Notes: generated by a model from the sequence alone, not told the origin. Shown: positions 1 to 7,064, counted from the stretch's first letter. The stretch: DNA of 7,773 nucleotides from Pseudomonadota bacterium (GCA_023420795.1 JAEZVM010000412.1:1-7773); one strand, 5' to 3'. A program made the numbers and translations.

Positions 1-62
1 GAAACGGCATTTCAAGTCACTGCTTGGCCGAACCCATTTCTCATTTCTTTCCAATCATAACC

Positions 63-809
63 ATGTACAAAATCGTATTGATGCGCCACGGCGAATCGAC
101 CTGGAACCTCGAAAACCGCTTCACCGGGTGGACCGATGTGGACCTGACCGAAAAAGGCATCGCGGAAGCACGCCAGGCCGGCAAGCTGCTGAAGGAAGAA
201 GGTTTCACCTTCGATCTCGCCTATACCTCGGTGCTCAAGCGAGCAATCCGCACGCTATGGCTGACGCTCGACGAAATGGACCTGATGTGGCTGCCGGTGA
301 AGCACGACTGGCGCCTGAACGAGCGCCACTACGGCGCCTTGCAGGGCCTGAACAAGGCGGAGACCGCCGCCAAGTATGGCGACGATCAGGTGCTGGTCTG
401 GCGCCGCAGCTACGATGTGCCGCCGAATCCGCTGGACGCGAACGATCCGCGCACCTCGTACAACGATCCGCGATATGCAGGCCTGGCGAAGGAACAGATT
501 CCGCTGACCGAGTGCCTGAAGGATACCGTCGCCCGCGTGATGCCGGCCTGGGACGACTCGATCGCTCCGGCCATCCGTGCCGGCAAGAAGATCCTGATCT
601 CCGCGCACGGCAACAGCCTGCGCGCGCTGATCAAGAGTCTGGACGGCATCAGCGACAAGGATATCGTCGGCCTGAACATCCCGAACGGCCAGCCGCTGGT
701 GTATGAGCTGGATGCGAACCTGAAGCCGATCAAGAGCTATTACCTGGGCGACCAGGAAGCGATCCAGGCCGCGCTGAACGCAGTCGCCAGCCAGGGAAAG
801 GCGAAATAA
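63..809 (+). CDS. gpmA: 2,3-bisphosphoglycerate-dependent phosphoglycerate mutase
   Basis: This cytoplasmic glycolytic and gluconeogenic enzyme interconverts 3- and 2-phosphoglycerate through a phosphohistidine intermediate. The 248-residue product matches the usual GpmA length. The signature MRHGEST sits at residues 7-13, so His9 is the expected phosphorylated histidine. Arg60, Glu87 (in LNERHYGALQG) and His182 (in AHGNSLR) fill the other active-site positions. The frame stays open upstream to a TTG at 24, but the ATG at 63 (MYKIVLMRHGES) is chosen because family members begin there. No clear Shine-Dalgarno sequence precedes it; the 30 nt upstream are pyrimidine-rich. The envC-like gene follows after 41 nt with no terminator hairpin between, so cotranscription is possible. 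The family assignment is essentially certain; the start and any promoter in bases 1-62 are less so. Confidence 0.97.
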   Translation: MYKIVLMRHGESTWNLENRFTGWTDVDLTEKGIAEARQAGKLLKEEGFTFDLAYTSVLKRAIRTLWLTLDEMDLMWLPVKHDWRLNERHYGALQGLNKAETAAKYGDDQVLVWRRSYDVPPNPLDANDPRTSYNDPRYAGLAKEQIPLTECLKDTVARVMPAWDDSIAPAIRAGKKILISAHGNSLRALIKSLDGISDKDIVGLNIPNGQPLVYELDANLKPIKSYYLGDQEAIQAALNAVASQGKAK

Positions 810-838
810 CGCTTCCCCATGCAGCGAAACCGGGCTCC

Positions 839-842
839 GAGG
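839..842 (+). promoter_or_regulatory. Shine-Dalgarno supporting the TTG start of the envC-like gene
   Basis: A GAGG core lies 8 nt before the TTG at 851. It supports starting there rather than at the in-frame ATG at 905, which would remove the basic KNRR n-region of the signal peptide. The gene before ends at 809, so the site lies in the intergenic gap. Confidence 0.5.
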
Positions 843-850
843 ACGTCTCC

Positions 851-2233
851 TTGCTGAAAAACCGCCGCACATCCGCCGGCTGGAGGCTCCTCGCCGCCCT
901 CGCCATGGCAAGCCTTCTGCTGAGTGCGCCGGCCTCAGCCAACAAGGTGACCGAACGTACCAAGCAGAAGCGCGCTGCCGAAGCGGAACGCGCCGAACTG
1001 CAGCAGAAGCTCACCACGCTCAAGCGCGAAATCACGCAAACCGAAGTCGCCAAAAGCCACGCTGCAGATGCGCTGGCCCATTCCGAAGCAGCGATCTCGG
1101 AAGCCAATCGGGAGCTGCACGAACTGGCAAATGAGCAACGCCAGATCGAGGCGAAGATTGCGCAGCTGACGACAGAACAGGGACGCCTGTCGAAGGCCAT
1201 CGCCGGCCAGCAGCAGCGGCTTGGCAAACTGCTGCGCGAGCAATACATAGCCGGCAACGAAGACCGTATCAAGCTCCTGCTGTCCGGCGACAATCCCAAC
1301 CGCATCAACCGCGAACTGCAGTACATGGGTTATGTGTCGCAGGCGCAGGCGCGGCTGATCGACACGCTGCGGGCCAACCTGCAGGCCATCGAAAGCAACA
1401 AGCTCGCGACCCAGGAGGCGAGGGATGAACTCGACGAAGTCGCGGAGGAGCAGCGCGAGCAGAAGGCGCAGCTGGAAAAGGAAAAGGGTCGGCGCGCGAC
1501 GCTGCTGGCGCAACTCTCGTCCAAGCTGGCGTCTCAGCGCAAGGAAGCCGGAAATATCGCGCGGGACGAGCAGCGCCTGGCCGGTCTGGTGGACCGGCTG
1601 GCGAAATTGATCGAAGAACAGCGCAGGGCCGAGGCCATTGCAGCGGAAAAGCGCCGACAGGAGCAACTGGCACGCGCCAGAGCGAGAAATGAGGCTGCCG
1701 CCAACGCAAAAATGAGCTCGGTCAAGACGCCGGGGCAAAATCCTGATGCAATTGACGACGATGAACCGCCGCCAAAATTGTTGGGACGAAATGAACTCAC
1801 GCCGGAGCCGGGCGTCCAAGACGGGGCGAGCGGCCGTGCATTTGCGTCGCTGCGCGGGCAACTGCGCCTGCCGGTACGCGGCGACCTCGTCGCCAAGTAC
1901 GGCAGCAAGCGGGGCGACGGGCCGGCATGGAAAGGCCTCTTCATCCGCACGCCGGAAGGCACGGAGGTCAAGGCGGTTGCCGCCGGCCAGGTGGTATTTG
2001 CGGAATGGTTGCGCGGTTTTGGCAATCTCCTCATCATCGACCACGGCGGGCAGTACATGACCATATATGGCAACAACCAGGCTGTGCTGAAGCGCGCCGG
2101 CGATATGGTCAAGACCGGCGACATCATTGCCAGCGCGGGCAACAGCGGCGGCAACGAACAATCAGGTTTATACTTTGAAATGCGGTATCAAGGCCGCGCA
2201 TTCGATCCACTCGGGTGGATAACTACTAGGTGA
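851..2233 (+). CDS. envC: EnvC-like murein hydrolase activator (degenerate LytM/M23 domain)
   Basis: This is a secreted coiled-coil protein of 460 aa with a C-terminal LytM (M23) domain. EnvC proteins activate periplasmic N-acetylmuramoyl-L-alanine amidases during daughter-cell separation. The TTG start gives a signal peptide with a basic n-region (KNRR), a hydrophobic core at about 11-25 and a likely ASA|NK cut after residue 30. Long charged helices rich in Glu, Gln, Lys and Arg span about 33-130 and 160-285. An acidic, proline-containing linker (about 296-325) leads to the LytM domain at about 335-460. The zinc ligands are replaced as in E. coli EnvC: His and Asp of the HxxxD motif become Trp360 and Phe364, the YxH histidine is Asn408, and the final LHFE histidine is Tyr441 (LYFEMR). 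It should therefore bind and activate rather than cleave. The partner amidase is not in the window. The ctpA start codon lies 3 nt past the stop. Confidence 0.93.
   Translation: MLKNRRTSAGWRLLAALAMASLLLSAPASANKVTERTKQKRAAEAERAELQQKLTTLKREITQTEVAKSHAADALAHSEAAISEANRELHELANEQRQIEAKIAQLTTEQGRLSKAIAGQQQRLGKLLREQYIAGNEDRIKLLLSGDNPNRINRELQYMGYVSQAQARLIDTLRANLQAIESNKLATQEARDELDEVAEEQREQKAQLEKEKGRRATLLAQLSSKLASQRKEAGNIARDEQRLAGLVDRLAKLIEEQRRAEAIAAEKRRQEQLARARARNEAAANAKMSSVKTPGQNPDAIDDDEPPPKLLGRNELTPEPGVQDGASGRAFASLRGQLRLPVRGDLVAKYGSKRGDGPAWKGLFIRTPEGTEVKAVAAGQVVFAEWLRGFGNLLIIDHGGQYMTIYGNNQAVLKRAGDMVKTGDIIASAGNSGGNEQSGLYFEMRYQGRAFDPLGWITTR
2228..2233 (+). promoter_or_regulatory. ctpA ribosome binding site overlapping the envC stop
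   Basis: AGGTGA contains the TGA stop of the envC-like gene (2231-2233). Its AGG core lies 6 nt before the ATG of ctpA at 2237. Ribosomes finishing the upstream gene would sit on this site, which suggests translational coupling of the two products. Confidence 0.55.
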
Positions 2234-2236
2234 GAC

Positions 2237-3718
2237 ATGGGCAGCAAACTTAAAAACTTCGGCCTTATCGGTTTGGGTGTAATTGCAGGCATCGCGGGTT
2301 CGATGCAGTTCGAGGCGAATGCGCAGAAAAGCGCGTCGCCGCTGCCGCTGGAAGAACTGCGCCAGTTGGCCGATGTGTTCGGCCTGATCAAGAGCGATTA
2401 CGTCGAAGCGGTCGAGGACAAGAAGCTGCTGACCGAGGCAATTTCCGGCATGGTCGCATCGCTCGACCCGCACTCTGCCTACCTCGACAAGAAGGCATTC
2501 AAGGAGCTGCGCGAAGGCACGCAGGGCAAGTTTGTCGGCCTGGGCATCGAAGTCGGGATGGAAGACGGTTATGTGAAAGTCATCTCGCCGATCGAGGACT
2601 CTCCCGCATTCAAGGCCGGACTGAAGGCCGGCGACCTGATCACCCGTCTGGACAACACGCCGGTCAAGGGCCTGACGCTGGACGAAGCGGTCAAGCGCAT
2701 GCGCGGCGAGCCGAACACCAAGATTACGCTGACCATCGCGCGCAAGGACGAGGACAAGCCGGTCATCGTCACCATCGTGCGCCAGGAAATCCGCGTGCAG
2801 AGCGTGAAGTCGAAGGTGGTCGAACCCGGTTATGCCTGGCTGCGCATCACTCAGTTCCAGGAGCCGACGGTCGAGGACATGGCGAAGAAGATCAACGCGC
2901 TCTATGCGCAGGAGCCGAACCTGAAGGGGCTGGTGCTCGACCTGCGCAACGACCCGGGCGGCGTGCTGCCGGGCGCAATCGGCGTGTCCGCCGCCTTCCT
3001 GCCGAAGGATGTGGTGGTGGTATCGACCAACGGCCAGCTCGCCGATTCGAAGCAGACCTTCTATGCACGCCGCGAGTTCTACACTTCGTCGCGCGTGTCC
3101 AGCGGCGACCCGCTGGTCAAGCTGCCGGAAGCGGTCAAGAGCGTGCCGATGGTGGTGCTGGTCAACACCGGTTCCGCCTCCGCATCCGAGATCGTCGCCG
3201 GCGCGCTGCAGGACTACAAGCGCGCCACCATCATGGGCACGCAGACCTTCGGCAAGGGCTCGGTGCAGACCATTCGCCAGCTTTCTGCGGATACCGCGGT
3301 CAAGCTGACCACCGCGCGTTACTACACGCCGAACGGCCGCGCGATCCAGGCGAAGGGCATCGTGCCGGATCTGCTGGTGGATGAAACCGCCGAAGGCGAT
3401 GGCCTGAACGGGCTGCGCCTGCGCGAAGCGGATCTGCAGAAGCACCTGTCCAATGACAAGGACAAGGACGAAGCCGCTCGCAAAATCGACGAACTGGAAG
3501 AGCAGCAGCGTCTGGCCGCGCTGGAGAAGAAGCGCAAACCGCTGGAGTTCGGTAGCAAGGACGACTTCCAGCTGGCGCAGGCGCTGAATCACCTGAAAGG
3601 CCTGCCGGTGCAGTTGTCGAAGACAGCGAAGATCGAAAGCAAGAAGGAAAACACCATCAACGAAACAAAGAATGGTGACAAGAACGGTAATGGAGATGGC
3701 AACGGCGACAAGAAATAA
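2237..3718 (+). CDS. ctpA: S41 family C-terminal processing peptidase (CtpA type)
   Basis: This is a periplasmic serine protease of the tail-specific/CtpA family, which cleaves proteins from their C-termini and in several bacteria controls the level of cell-wall hydrolases. The product is 493 aa. A hydrophobic segment at about 8-23 acts as signal peptide or anchor, with a possible ANA|Q cut near residue 29. An N-terminal helical region carries SLDPHSAYL at about 75-83. A PDZ domain follows at about 98-185, with GLGIEV in its ligand-binding loop. The protease core has LDLRNDPGG (234-242) and GSASASE (312-318). The Ser-Lys dyad is read as Ser315 and Lys340 (TFGKGSVQ), with the 25-residue spacing normal for the family. 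Residues about 400-435 are highly charged and helical. The last 25 or so residues form an Asn/Gly/Asp/Lys-rich tail. The gene is coupled to the envC-like gene and followed by a strong terminator. Confidence 0.97.
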   Translation: MGSKLKNFGLIGLGVIAGIAGSMQFEANAQKSASPLPLEELRQLADVFGLIKSDYVEAVEDKKLLTEAISGMVASLDPHSAYLDKKAFKELREGTQGKFVGLGIEVGMEDGYVKVISPIEDSPAFKAGLKAGDLITRLDNTPVKGLTLDEAVKRMRGEPNTKITLTIARKDEDKPVIVTIVRQEIRVQSVKSKVVEPGYAWLRITQFQEPTVEDMAKKINALYAQEPNLKGLVLDLRNDPGGVLPGAIGVSAAFLPKDVVVVSTNGQLADSKQTFYARREFYTSSRVSSGDPLVKLPEAVKSVPMVVLVNTGSASASEIVAGALQDYKRATIMGTQTFGKGSVQTIRQLSADTAVKLTTARYYTPNGRAIQAKGIVPDLLVDETAEGDGLNGLRLREADLQKHLSNDKDKDEAARKIDELEEQQRLAALEKKRKPLEFGSKDDFQLAQALNHLKGLPVQLSKTAKIESKKENTINETKNGDKNGNGDGNGDKK

Positions 3719-3744
3719 GCCGCGCTGTCACCAGCAAAAGAATC

Positions 3745-3774
3745 AAGGCCGCAGCAATGCGGCCTTTTTCTTTT
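3745..3774 (+). terminator. Intrinsic terminator after ctpA
   Basis: A perfect 9-bp stem (AAGGCCGCA at 3745-3753 with TGCGGCCTT at 3758-3766) closes a GCAA loop, which is a stable GNRA tetraloop. It runs into a T-rich tract (TTTTTCTTTT at 3765-3774). It lies 26 nt after the ctpA stop and should end the transcript from the upstream cluster. Confidence 0.9.
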
Positions 3775-3790
3775 ACCCTGCAACAGGGCA

Positions 3791-3819
3791 TGGAAGTGCG
3801 ATGCCGGCACGGTTAGAAT
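3791..3819 (+). promoter_or_regulatory. Weak candidate sigma-70 promoter for the moeB/thiF-like gene
   Basis: A -10-like TAGAAT (3814-3819, five of six consensus bases) lies 17 bp from a poor -35-like TGGAAG (3791-3796). It sits between the ctpA terminator and the start at 3847. A promoter is expected somewhere here because the terminator separates the gene from the cluster before it, but this exact site is only a guess. An AGGA Shine-Dalgarno core follows at 3833-3836. Confidence 0.25.
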
Positions 3820-3846
3820 GCGACAGACACGTAGGAATCACCCTCC

Positions 3847-4593
3847 ATGAACGACAATCAACTGCTCCGCTATTCCCGCCATATCCTTCTCGACGAAATC
3901 GGCATCGAGGGTCAGGAAAAACTATTGGCGGCGCATGCGCTGGTGATCGGCGCCGGTGGGCTCGGTTCGCCGGCGGCCTACTATCTCGCCTCCGCCGGTA
4001 TCGGCAAGATCACGCTAGTGGATAACGATACGGTCGATCTGACCAATCTACAGCGCCAGATCCTGCATACGACCGAAAGGGTCGGCCAGCCGAAGGCGGA
4101 ATCCGGCCGGCAGACGCTAGCGCAAATCAATCCCGAAGTGGAAGTGCAGGCGCTTGCCGAGCGCGTGGCCGACGAACGACTGGCCGAACTGGTGAGCCAG
4201 GCTAGCGTGGTACTCGATTGCACCGACAATTTCGCGACTCGCCATGCAATCAATCACGCCTGCGTCGCGAACAAGGTGCCGCTGGTCTCGGGCGCCGCGA
4301 TCCGTTTCGACGGTCAGGTTTCGGTATTCGATCCGCGCGGCGGGGATGCTCCCTGCTATGCCTGCCTGTTCCCGCCGGAGCAGCAGTTCGAGGAAGTGCT
4401 GTGCTCGACCATGGGCGTGTTCGCTCCGCTGGTCGGCATCATCGGCACCATGCAGGCGGCGGAGGCGTTGAAGTTGGTTTCGGGTATCGGAGAGTCATTG
4501 GCCGGCCGCCTGCTGCTACTGGATGCACGCAACATGGAATGGACCAGCATCAAGGTCGCACGCAACGCCGCGTGTTCGGTCTGCGGCCACTGA
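3847..4593 (+). CDS. moeB: HesA/MoeB/ThiF family sulfur-carrier adenylyltransferase
   Basis: This cytoplasmic E1-like enzyme adenylates the C-terminal glycine of a ubiquitin-like sulfur carrier: MoaD for molybdopterin, or ThiS for the thiamine thiazole. The product is 248 aa, the single-domain size, with no C-terminal rhodanese domain. The nucleotide-binding loop GAGGLG is at 35-40, YSRH at 9-12, the NLQRQ arginine finger region at 67-71, and DCTDN at 124-128. Zinc ligands are CYAC (Cys170, Cys173) and CSVC (Cys243, Cys246). Cys186 in CSTMGV occupies the position of the conserved catalytic-region cysteine. SGAAIRFDGQ (148-157) resembles MoeB, whereas the start (MNDNQLLRYSRHILLD) resembles ThiF, so the pathway is unresolved; the symbol is the closer guess. 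Neither a carrier gene nor other thiamine or molybdopterin genes are nearby. An AGGA ribosome site lies 10 nt before the ATG. Confidence 0.93.
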   Translation: MNDNQLLRYSRHILLDEIGIEGQEKLLAAHALVIGAGGLGSPAAYYLASAGIGKITLVDNDTVDLTNLQRQILHTTERVGQPKAESGRQTLAQINPEVEVQALAERVADERLAELVSQASVVLDCTDNFATRHAINHACVANKVPLVSGAAIRFDGQVSVFDPRGGDAPCYACLFPPEQQFEEVLCSTMGVFAPLVGIIGTMQAAEALKLVSGIGESLAGRLLLLDARNMEWTSIKVARNAACSVCGH

Positions 4594-4599
4594 CCAGCC

Positions 4600-4977
4600 C
4601 TAATCCAGAAGAAACAGAGTGCGCATCGAACAGGCGCGGGGCCTGTGTTCCAGTTTGCTATCGTTGAATCGCATGCCGGTATTGCGCAGGTAGTCATCGA
4701 CAACGCCGAACGCCACATCTCGCCAAAGGGTTGGCCTCTCCTCGAACATGTCGCGATAGTTGACATAGATGGCAAAGTGGTGCTGTTCGATCGAAGCCTG
4801 CTGTATGGTGAGCGCAGTATCGGCAGCTACTTCGCCCTGCATTGAAACGCCGGAACCGTAAAAATTGACCGGCTTCATTTCCGGCTTAGCGGCGCCGCCA
4901 TCGCATGCCACGAGCGAAATGAGGACGATCGTCATCTTCACCGCTGCGGTGGCGCGCCTTGCTATACGTTTGCACAT
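4600..4977 (-). CDS. Small predicted lipoprotein of unknown function
   Basis: I do not recognise this 125-aa protein. It has a lipoprotein signal peptide: a basic n-region (KRIARR), a hydrophobic stretch at about 16-23 and a lipobox LVAC with the lipidated residue Cys25. Asp26 at the +2 position would favour inner-membrane retention under the E. coli Lol rule, though that rule varies between groups. The mature part is about 100 residues, mixed polar, with an aromatic patch HHFAIYVNYRDMF at about 66-78 and no further membrane segment. A strong purine-rich ribosome site (AAGGGGG at 4983-4989, read on the minus strand) lies 5 nt before the start and supports the gene being real. It converges on the moeB/thiF-like gene with 6 nt between the stops and no visible terminator. 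The C-terminal 20 or so residues are basic and look less protein-like, so a late frameshift is possible. Confidence 0.7.
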   Translation of the reverse strand: MCKRIARRATAAVKMTIVLISLVACDGGAAKPEMKPVNFYGSGVSMQGEVAADTALTIQQASIEQHHFAIYVNYRDMFEERPTLWRDVAFGVVDDYLRNTGMRFNDSKLEHRPRACSMRTLFLLD

Positions 4978-5006
4978 GTCTTCCCCCTTGCACGATTATT
5001 GATGTT

Positions 5007-5025
5007 CCAAGAGAGCGCTCCTTGG
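5007..5025. repeat. Imperfect palindrome in the divergent intergenic region
   Basis: Outer arms CCAAG (5007-5011) and CTTGG (5021-5025) enclose the perfect 8-bp palindrome GAGCGCTC (5013-5020), with one unpaired A at 5012. It lies 30 nt upstream of the lipoprotein start and about 140 nt upstream of the first transporter. It could be an operator for the divergent pair or a leader hairpin. Nothing in the window identifies a regulator, and a chance occurrence is possible. The rest of 4978-5166 holds only a 7-bp inverted repeat (CACCGGC 5083-5089 with GCCGGTG 5111-5117) and a possible -10 box. Confidence 0.3.
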
Positions 5026-5118
5026 CATGTATCAAGCGCCTTACAGTGATGGGCCGGCGGTGATTTGCATGAAACGGCGCGCCACCGGCACACCCGAACG
5101 TGCGCCAATCGCCGGTGC

Positions 5119-5124
5119 TACAAT
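5119..5124 (+). promoter_or_regulatory. Possible -10 element for the first EamA transporter
   Basis: TACAAT matches five of six bases of the -10 consensus and lies 42 nt before the chosen ATG at 5167. No acceptable -35 hexamer is found 15-18 bp upstream, so support is weak. Confidence 0.2.
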
Positions 5125-5166
5125 CGAACGATCGATCTATTTCCTATAAGCAATTTCAACCACTTC

Positions 5167-6057
5167 ATGTCCGCAGCCGACCTTGCCAAGCTGGTCTTTT
5201 TATCCGCTATCTGGGGCGGCTCTTTCATCTTCTTGCGGGTTGCTGTGCCGGAAATCGGACCATTTCTGACCGCGACCATACGGACCTCATTGGCCGGGCT
5301 GGCACTGATGGCATTCGCCAGGCTGACCGGCGTGCAGATGAACTGGCGGGCCAACCTGAGGCCCTATGCGGTGGTCGGCCTGTTCGCCGCCGCGATACCG
5401 TTCTCCTGCTTCTCCTTCGCCGCATTGCATTTGCCCGCCGCGCATTCCGCGGTATTGAATGCGACTGCACCATTGTTCGGCGCAGTGTTTTCCGTGCTGT
5501 GGCTGTCCGAGCGCCTCACGTTGAGCAGGCTGGCCGGGCTTCTGCTTGGCGTGGCCGGCGTTGCCATACTGGTCAGTGCCGGCACGCTGACACTGGACGG
5601 ATCGACGCTGGTATCGGTCGCGGCCTGTCTGCTGGCCGCTGCCTGTTATGCGCTGTCGAGCATCATCGTGAAGAAAACCGGCAGGCCGGACGGAATCCAT
5701 CCGATCGCGATGGCGACCGGCTCGCTGGTGCTGGGCAGCGCGATCATGCTGCCGTCGTTGCCATTCACCCTGCCGCAAGCCATGCCCTCCCCGCTCGCGC
5801 TCGGCTGCGTGGTTGCGTTGTCGCTGCTGTCGTCCGGCGTGGCGCAGGCGTTGTTCATTCCGCTGATCGTCAAGATCGGGCCAACGCGCGCGATGTCCGT
5901 CTCCTTCCTGATACCGCTGTTCAGCATGCTGTGGGGCGTCATCTTCCTGCATGAAGCGGTGGGCTGGTCCACGCTGATCGGCGGCGCGGTGGTGCTGGTG
6001 GCAATGGGACTGGTACTGGCGGCATCGCGGCCCGAGCCGGTCACTACCGAAAACTGA
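5167..6057 (+). CDS. EamA/DMT family transporter, first of a tandem pair
   Basis: This is an inner-membrane drug/metabolite-type transporter of 296 aa. The family exports or takes up small metabolites such as amino acids, but the substrate cannot be read here. About ten hydrophobic helices fall into two EamA repeats (about 8-137 and 147-287). Family features include AIWGGSFIFLR (14-24), HSAVLNATAPLF (93-104), the loop acidic residue in LSERLT (113-118) and its second-repeat counterpart FLHEAV (260-265). The start at 5167 is preferred over an upstream in-frame TTG at 5065, which would add a 34-residue His/Arg-rich segment unlike the family. The ribosome site before 5167 is poor. The next gene encodes a collinear paralogue: the two align without gaps from about residue 10 to 136, then with a two-residue offset. 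A 100-nt gap separates them, with no terminator seen. Confidence 0.93.
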   Translation: MSAADLAKLVFLSAIWGGSFIFLRVAVPEIGPFLTATIRTSLAGLALMAFARLTGVQMNWRANLRPYAVVGLFAAAIPFSCFSFAALHLPAAHSAVLNATAPLFGAVFSVLWLSERLTLSRLAGLLLGVAGVAILVSAGTLTLDGSTLVSVAACLLAAACYALSSIIVKKTGRPDGIHPIAMATGSLVLGSAIMLPSLPFTLPQAMPSPLALGCVVALSLLSSGVAQALFIPLIVKIGPTRAMSVSFLIPLFSMLWGVIFLHEAVGWSTLIGGAVVLVAMGLVLAASRPEPVTTEN

Positions 6058-6157
6058 TCGGCATGCCGCACGCAGCCATGTCCGATTCCGGCCAGCCGGG
6101 ATTGGCCAGCTCCGCTATGCTTCTTCCTTACATAACTTCTCCACGATCGGAATAGCG

Positions 6158-7039
6158 ATGCGCAGCGCAGACTTCATTCGCCTCATGATCCTCGCCGCCA
6201 TCTGGGGCGCCTCCTTTCTTTTCATGCGTATCGTCGCGCCGGTTCTGGGCGCGCTATGGACTGCGGAGGTCCGCGTCACGGTCGCCGGACTGGCTATGCT
6301 GGGCTTCATGGCGCTCACGCGGCGGCACATGCATTTCCATGCCAACTGGCGGCAATACCTGATACTTGGCACATTTAACTCGGCGGTGCCGTTCGTGCTG
6401 TTTTCCTACGCGGCGCTCACGCTACCCGCCGGCTACTCCGCAATCCTGAATGCGACCAGCCCCCTGTGGGGCGCGCTCGTCGGTGCGGCAGTGCTGGGTG
6501 AAACGCTGACGGCGCGCAAATTGACCGGGCTGGCATGCGGCATCGCCGGTGTCGCCTTCCTGGTGCGGCTCGGGCCGGTACAGTTCACGCCGCAGTTGAT
6601 GCTCGCAGCATTGGCCTGTATCAGCGCCGCCCTGTGTTATGCAATCGCCGGCGCGTACTCCAAGAAAAAAGCGGCCAGCATTGCACCGCCATTGATGGCG
6701 ACCGGCTCACAGCTCGGCGCGGCGCTGGTACTGCTGCCGCTTCTGCCGCTGTCACCGGTGCGCGGCGAAGTCACCCCATTCGTGATGCTGATCGCGGCAA
6801 TGCTTGCGCTGCTGTGCAGCGCGATCGCGTATTTCATTTACTTCCGGCTGCTTACCGATGTCGGACCGACGAAGGCCCTGACCGTCACCTTCCTGATCCC
6901 GTTGTTCGCGATGGTATGGGGTGCGGTTTTTCTGCAGGAGACGATCAACCTGAATACGCTGATCGGTTGCGCGCTGGTGGTGCTGGCGACCTGGCTGGTG
7001 GTATTTCAGCCGGTGGTGCTGGAGGCGAGAAAGACTTGA
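6158..7039 (+). CDS. EamA/DMT family transporter, second of a tandem pair
   Basis: This 293-aa inner-membrane protein has about ten helices in two EamA repeats (about 6-137 and 145-285). It shares the landmarks of its upstream neighbour at the same residue numbers: AIWGASFLFMR (14-24), SAILNATSPLW (94-104) and GIAGVAFLV (128-136). From about residue 160 it runs two residues shorter, ending in the shared block DVGPTKALTVTFLIPLF (234-250). Loop glutamates lie in LGETLT (113-118) and LQETIN (259-264). The central loop has a basic run (KKK at 169-171), which suggests a cytoplasmic face by the positive-inside rule. A GGAA ribosome site lies 5 nt before the ATG. The two paralogues may form a heteromer or have divided substrates after duplication; the sequence does not say which. 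The substrate is unknown. It converges on the PEP-CTERM gene. Confidence 0.95.
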   Translation: MRSADFIRLMILAAIWGASFLFMRIVAPVLGALWTAEVRVTVAGLAMLGFMALTRRHMHFHANWRQYLILGTFNSAVPFVLFSYAALTLPAGYSAILNATSPLWGALVGAAVLGETLTARKLTGLACGIAGVAFLVRLGPVQFTPQLMLAALACISAALCYAIAGAYSKKKAASIAPPLMATGSQLGAALVLLPLLPLSPVRGEVTPFVMLIAAMLALLCSAIAYFIYFRLLTDVGPTKALTVTFLIPLFAMVWGAVFLQETINLNTLIGCALVVLATWLVVFQPVVLEARKT

Positions 7040-7064
7040 TGGAAAAGCGAGGACATTCTGCAAT

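Noticed and set aside
24..62. N-terminal extension of phosphoglycerate mutase to a TTG at 24
   Set aside because: The family begins at MYKIVLMRHGES, and the extra 13 residues have no counterpart known to me.
935..2161. Antisense open frame of 408 codons across the envC-like gene
   Set aside because: It mirrors the repetitive coiled-coil codons of the sense gene, has no recognisable domain, and conflicts with a well-supported gene.
2168..3592. Long antisense open frame of 474 codons across ctpA
   Set aside because: It lies fully opposite a gene with clear catalytic motifs. Its translation is rich in Arg, Leu, Gln and His with no domain logic, which is typical of an antisense frame in GC-rich coding DNA.
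5065..5166. N-terminal extension of the first transporter to a TTG at 5065
   Set aside because: It would add a His/Arg-rich segment absent from the paralogue next door, whose N-terminus aligns with the ATG at 5167.
5100..5954. Overlapping plus-strand frame of 284 codons within the first transporter
   Set aside because: Its translation is Arg- and Cys-rich with no membrane pattern, whereas the chosen frame shows ten helices and EamA motifs.
6058..6157. Terminator or promoter between the two transporters
   Set aside because: Only a 5-bp inverted repeat (GGCCA/TGGCC) and a GGCCAG direct repeat are present, with no T tract and no properly spaced -35/-10 pair.
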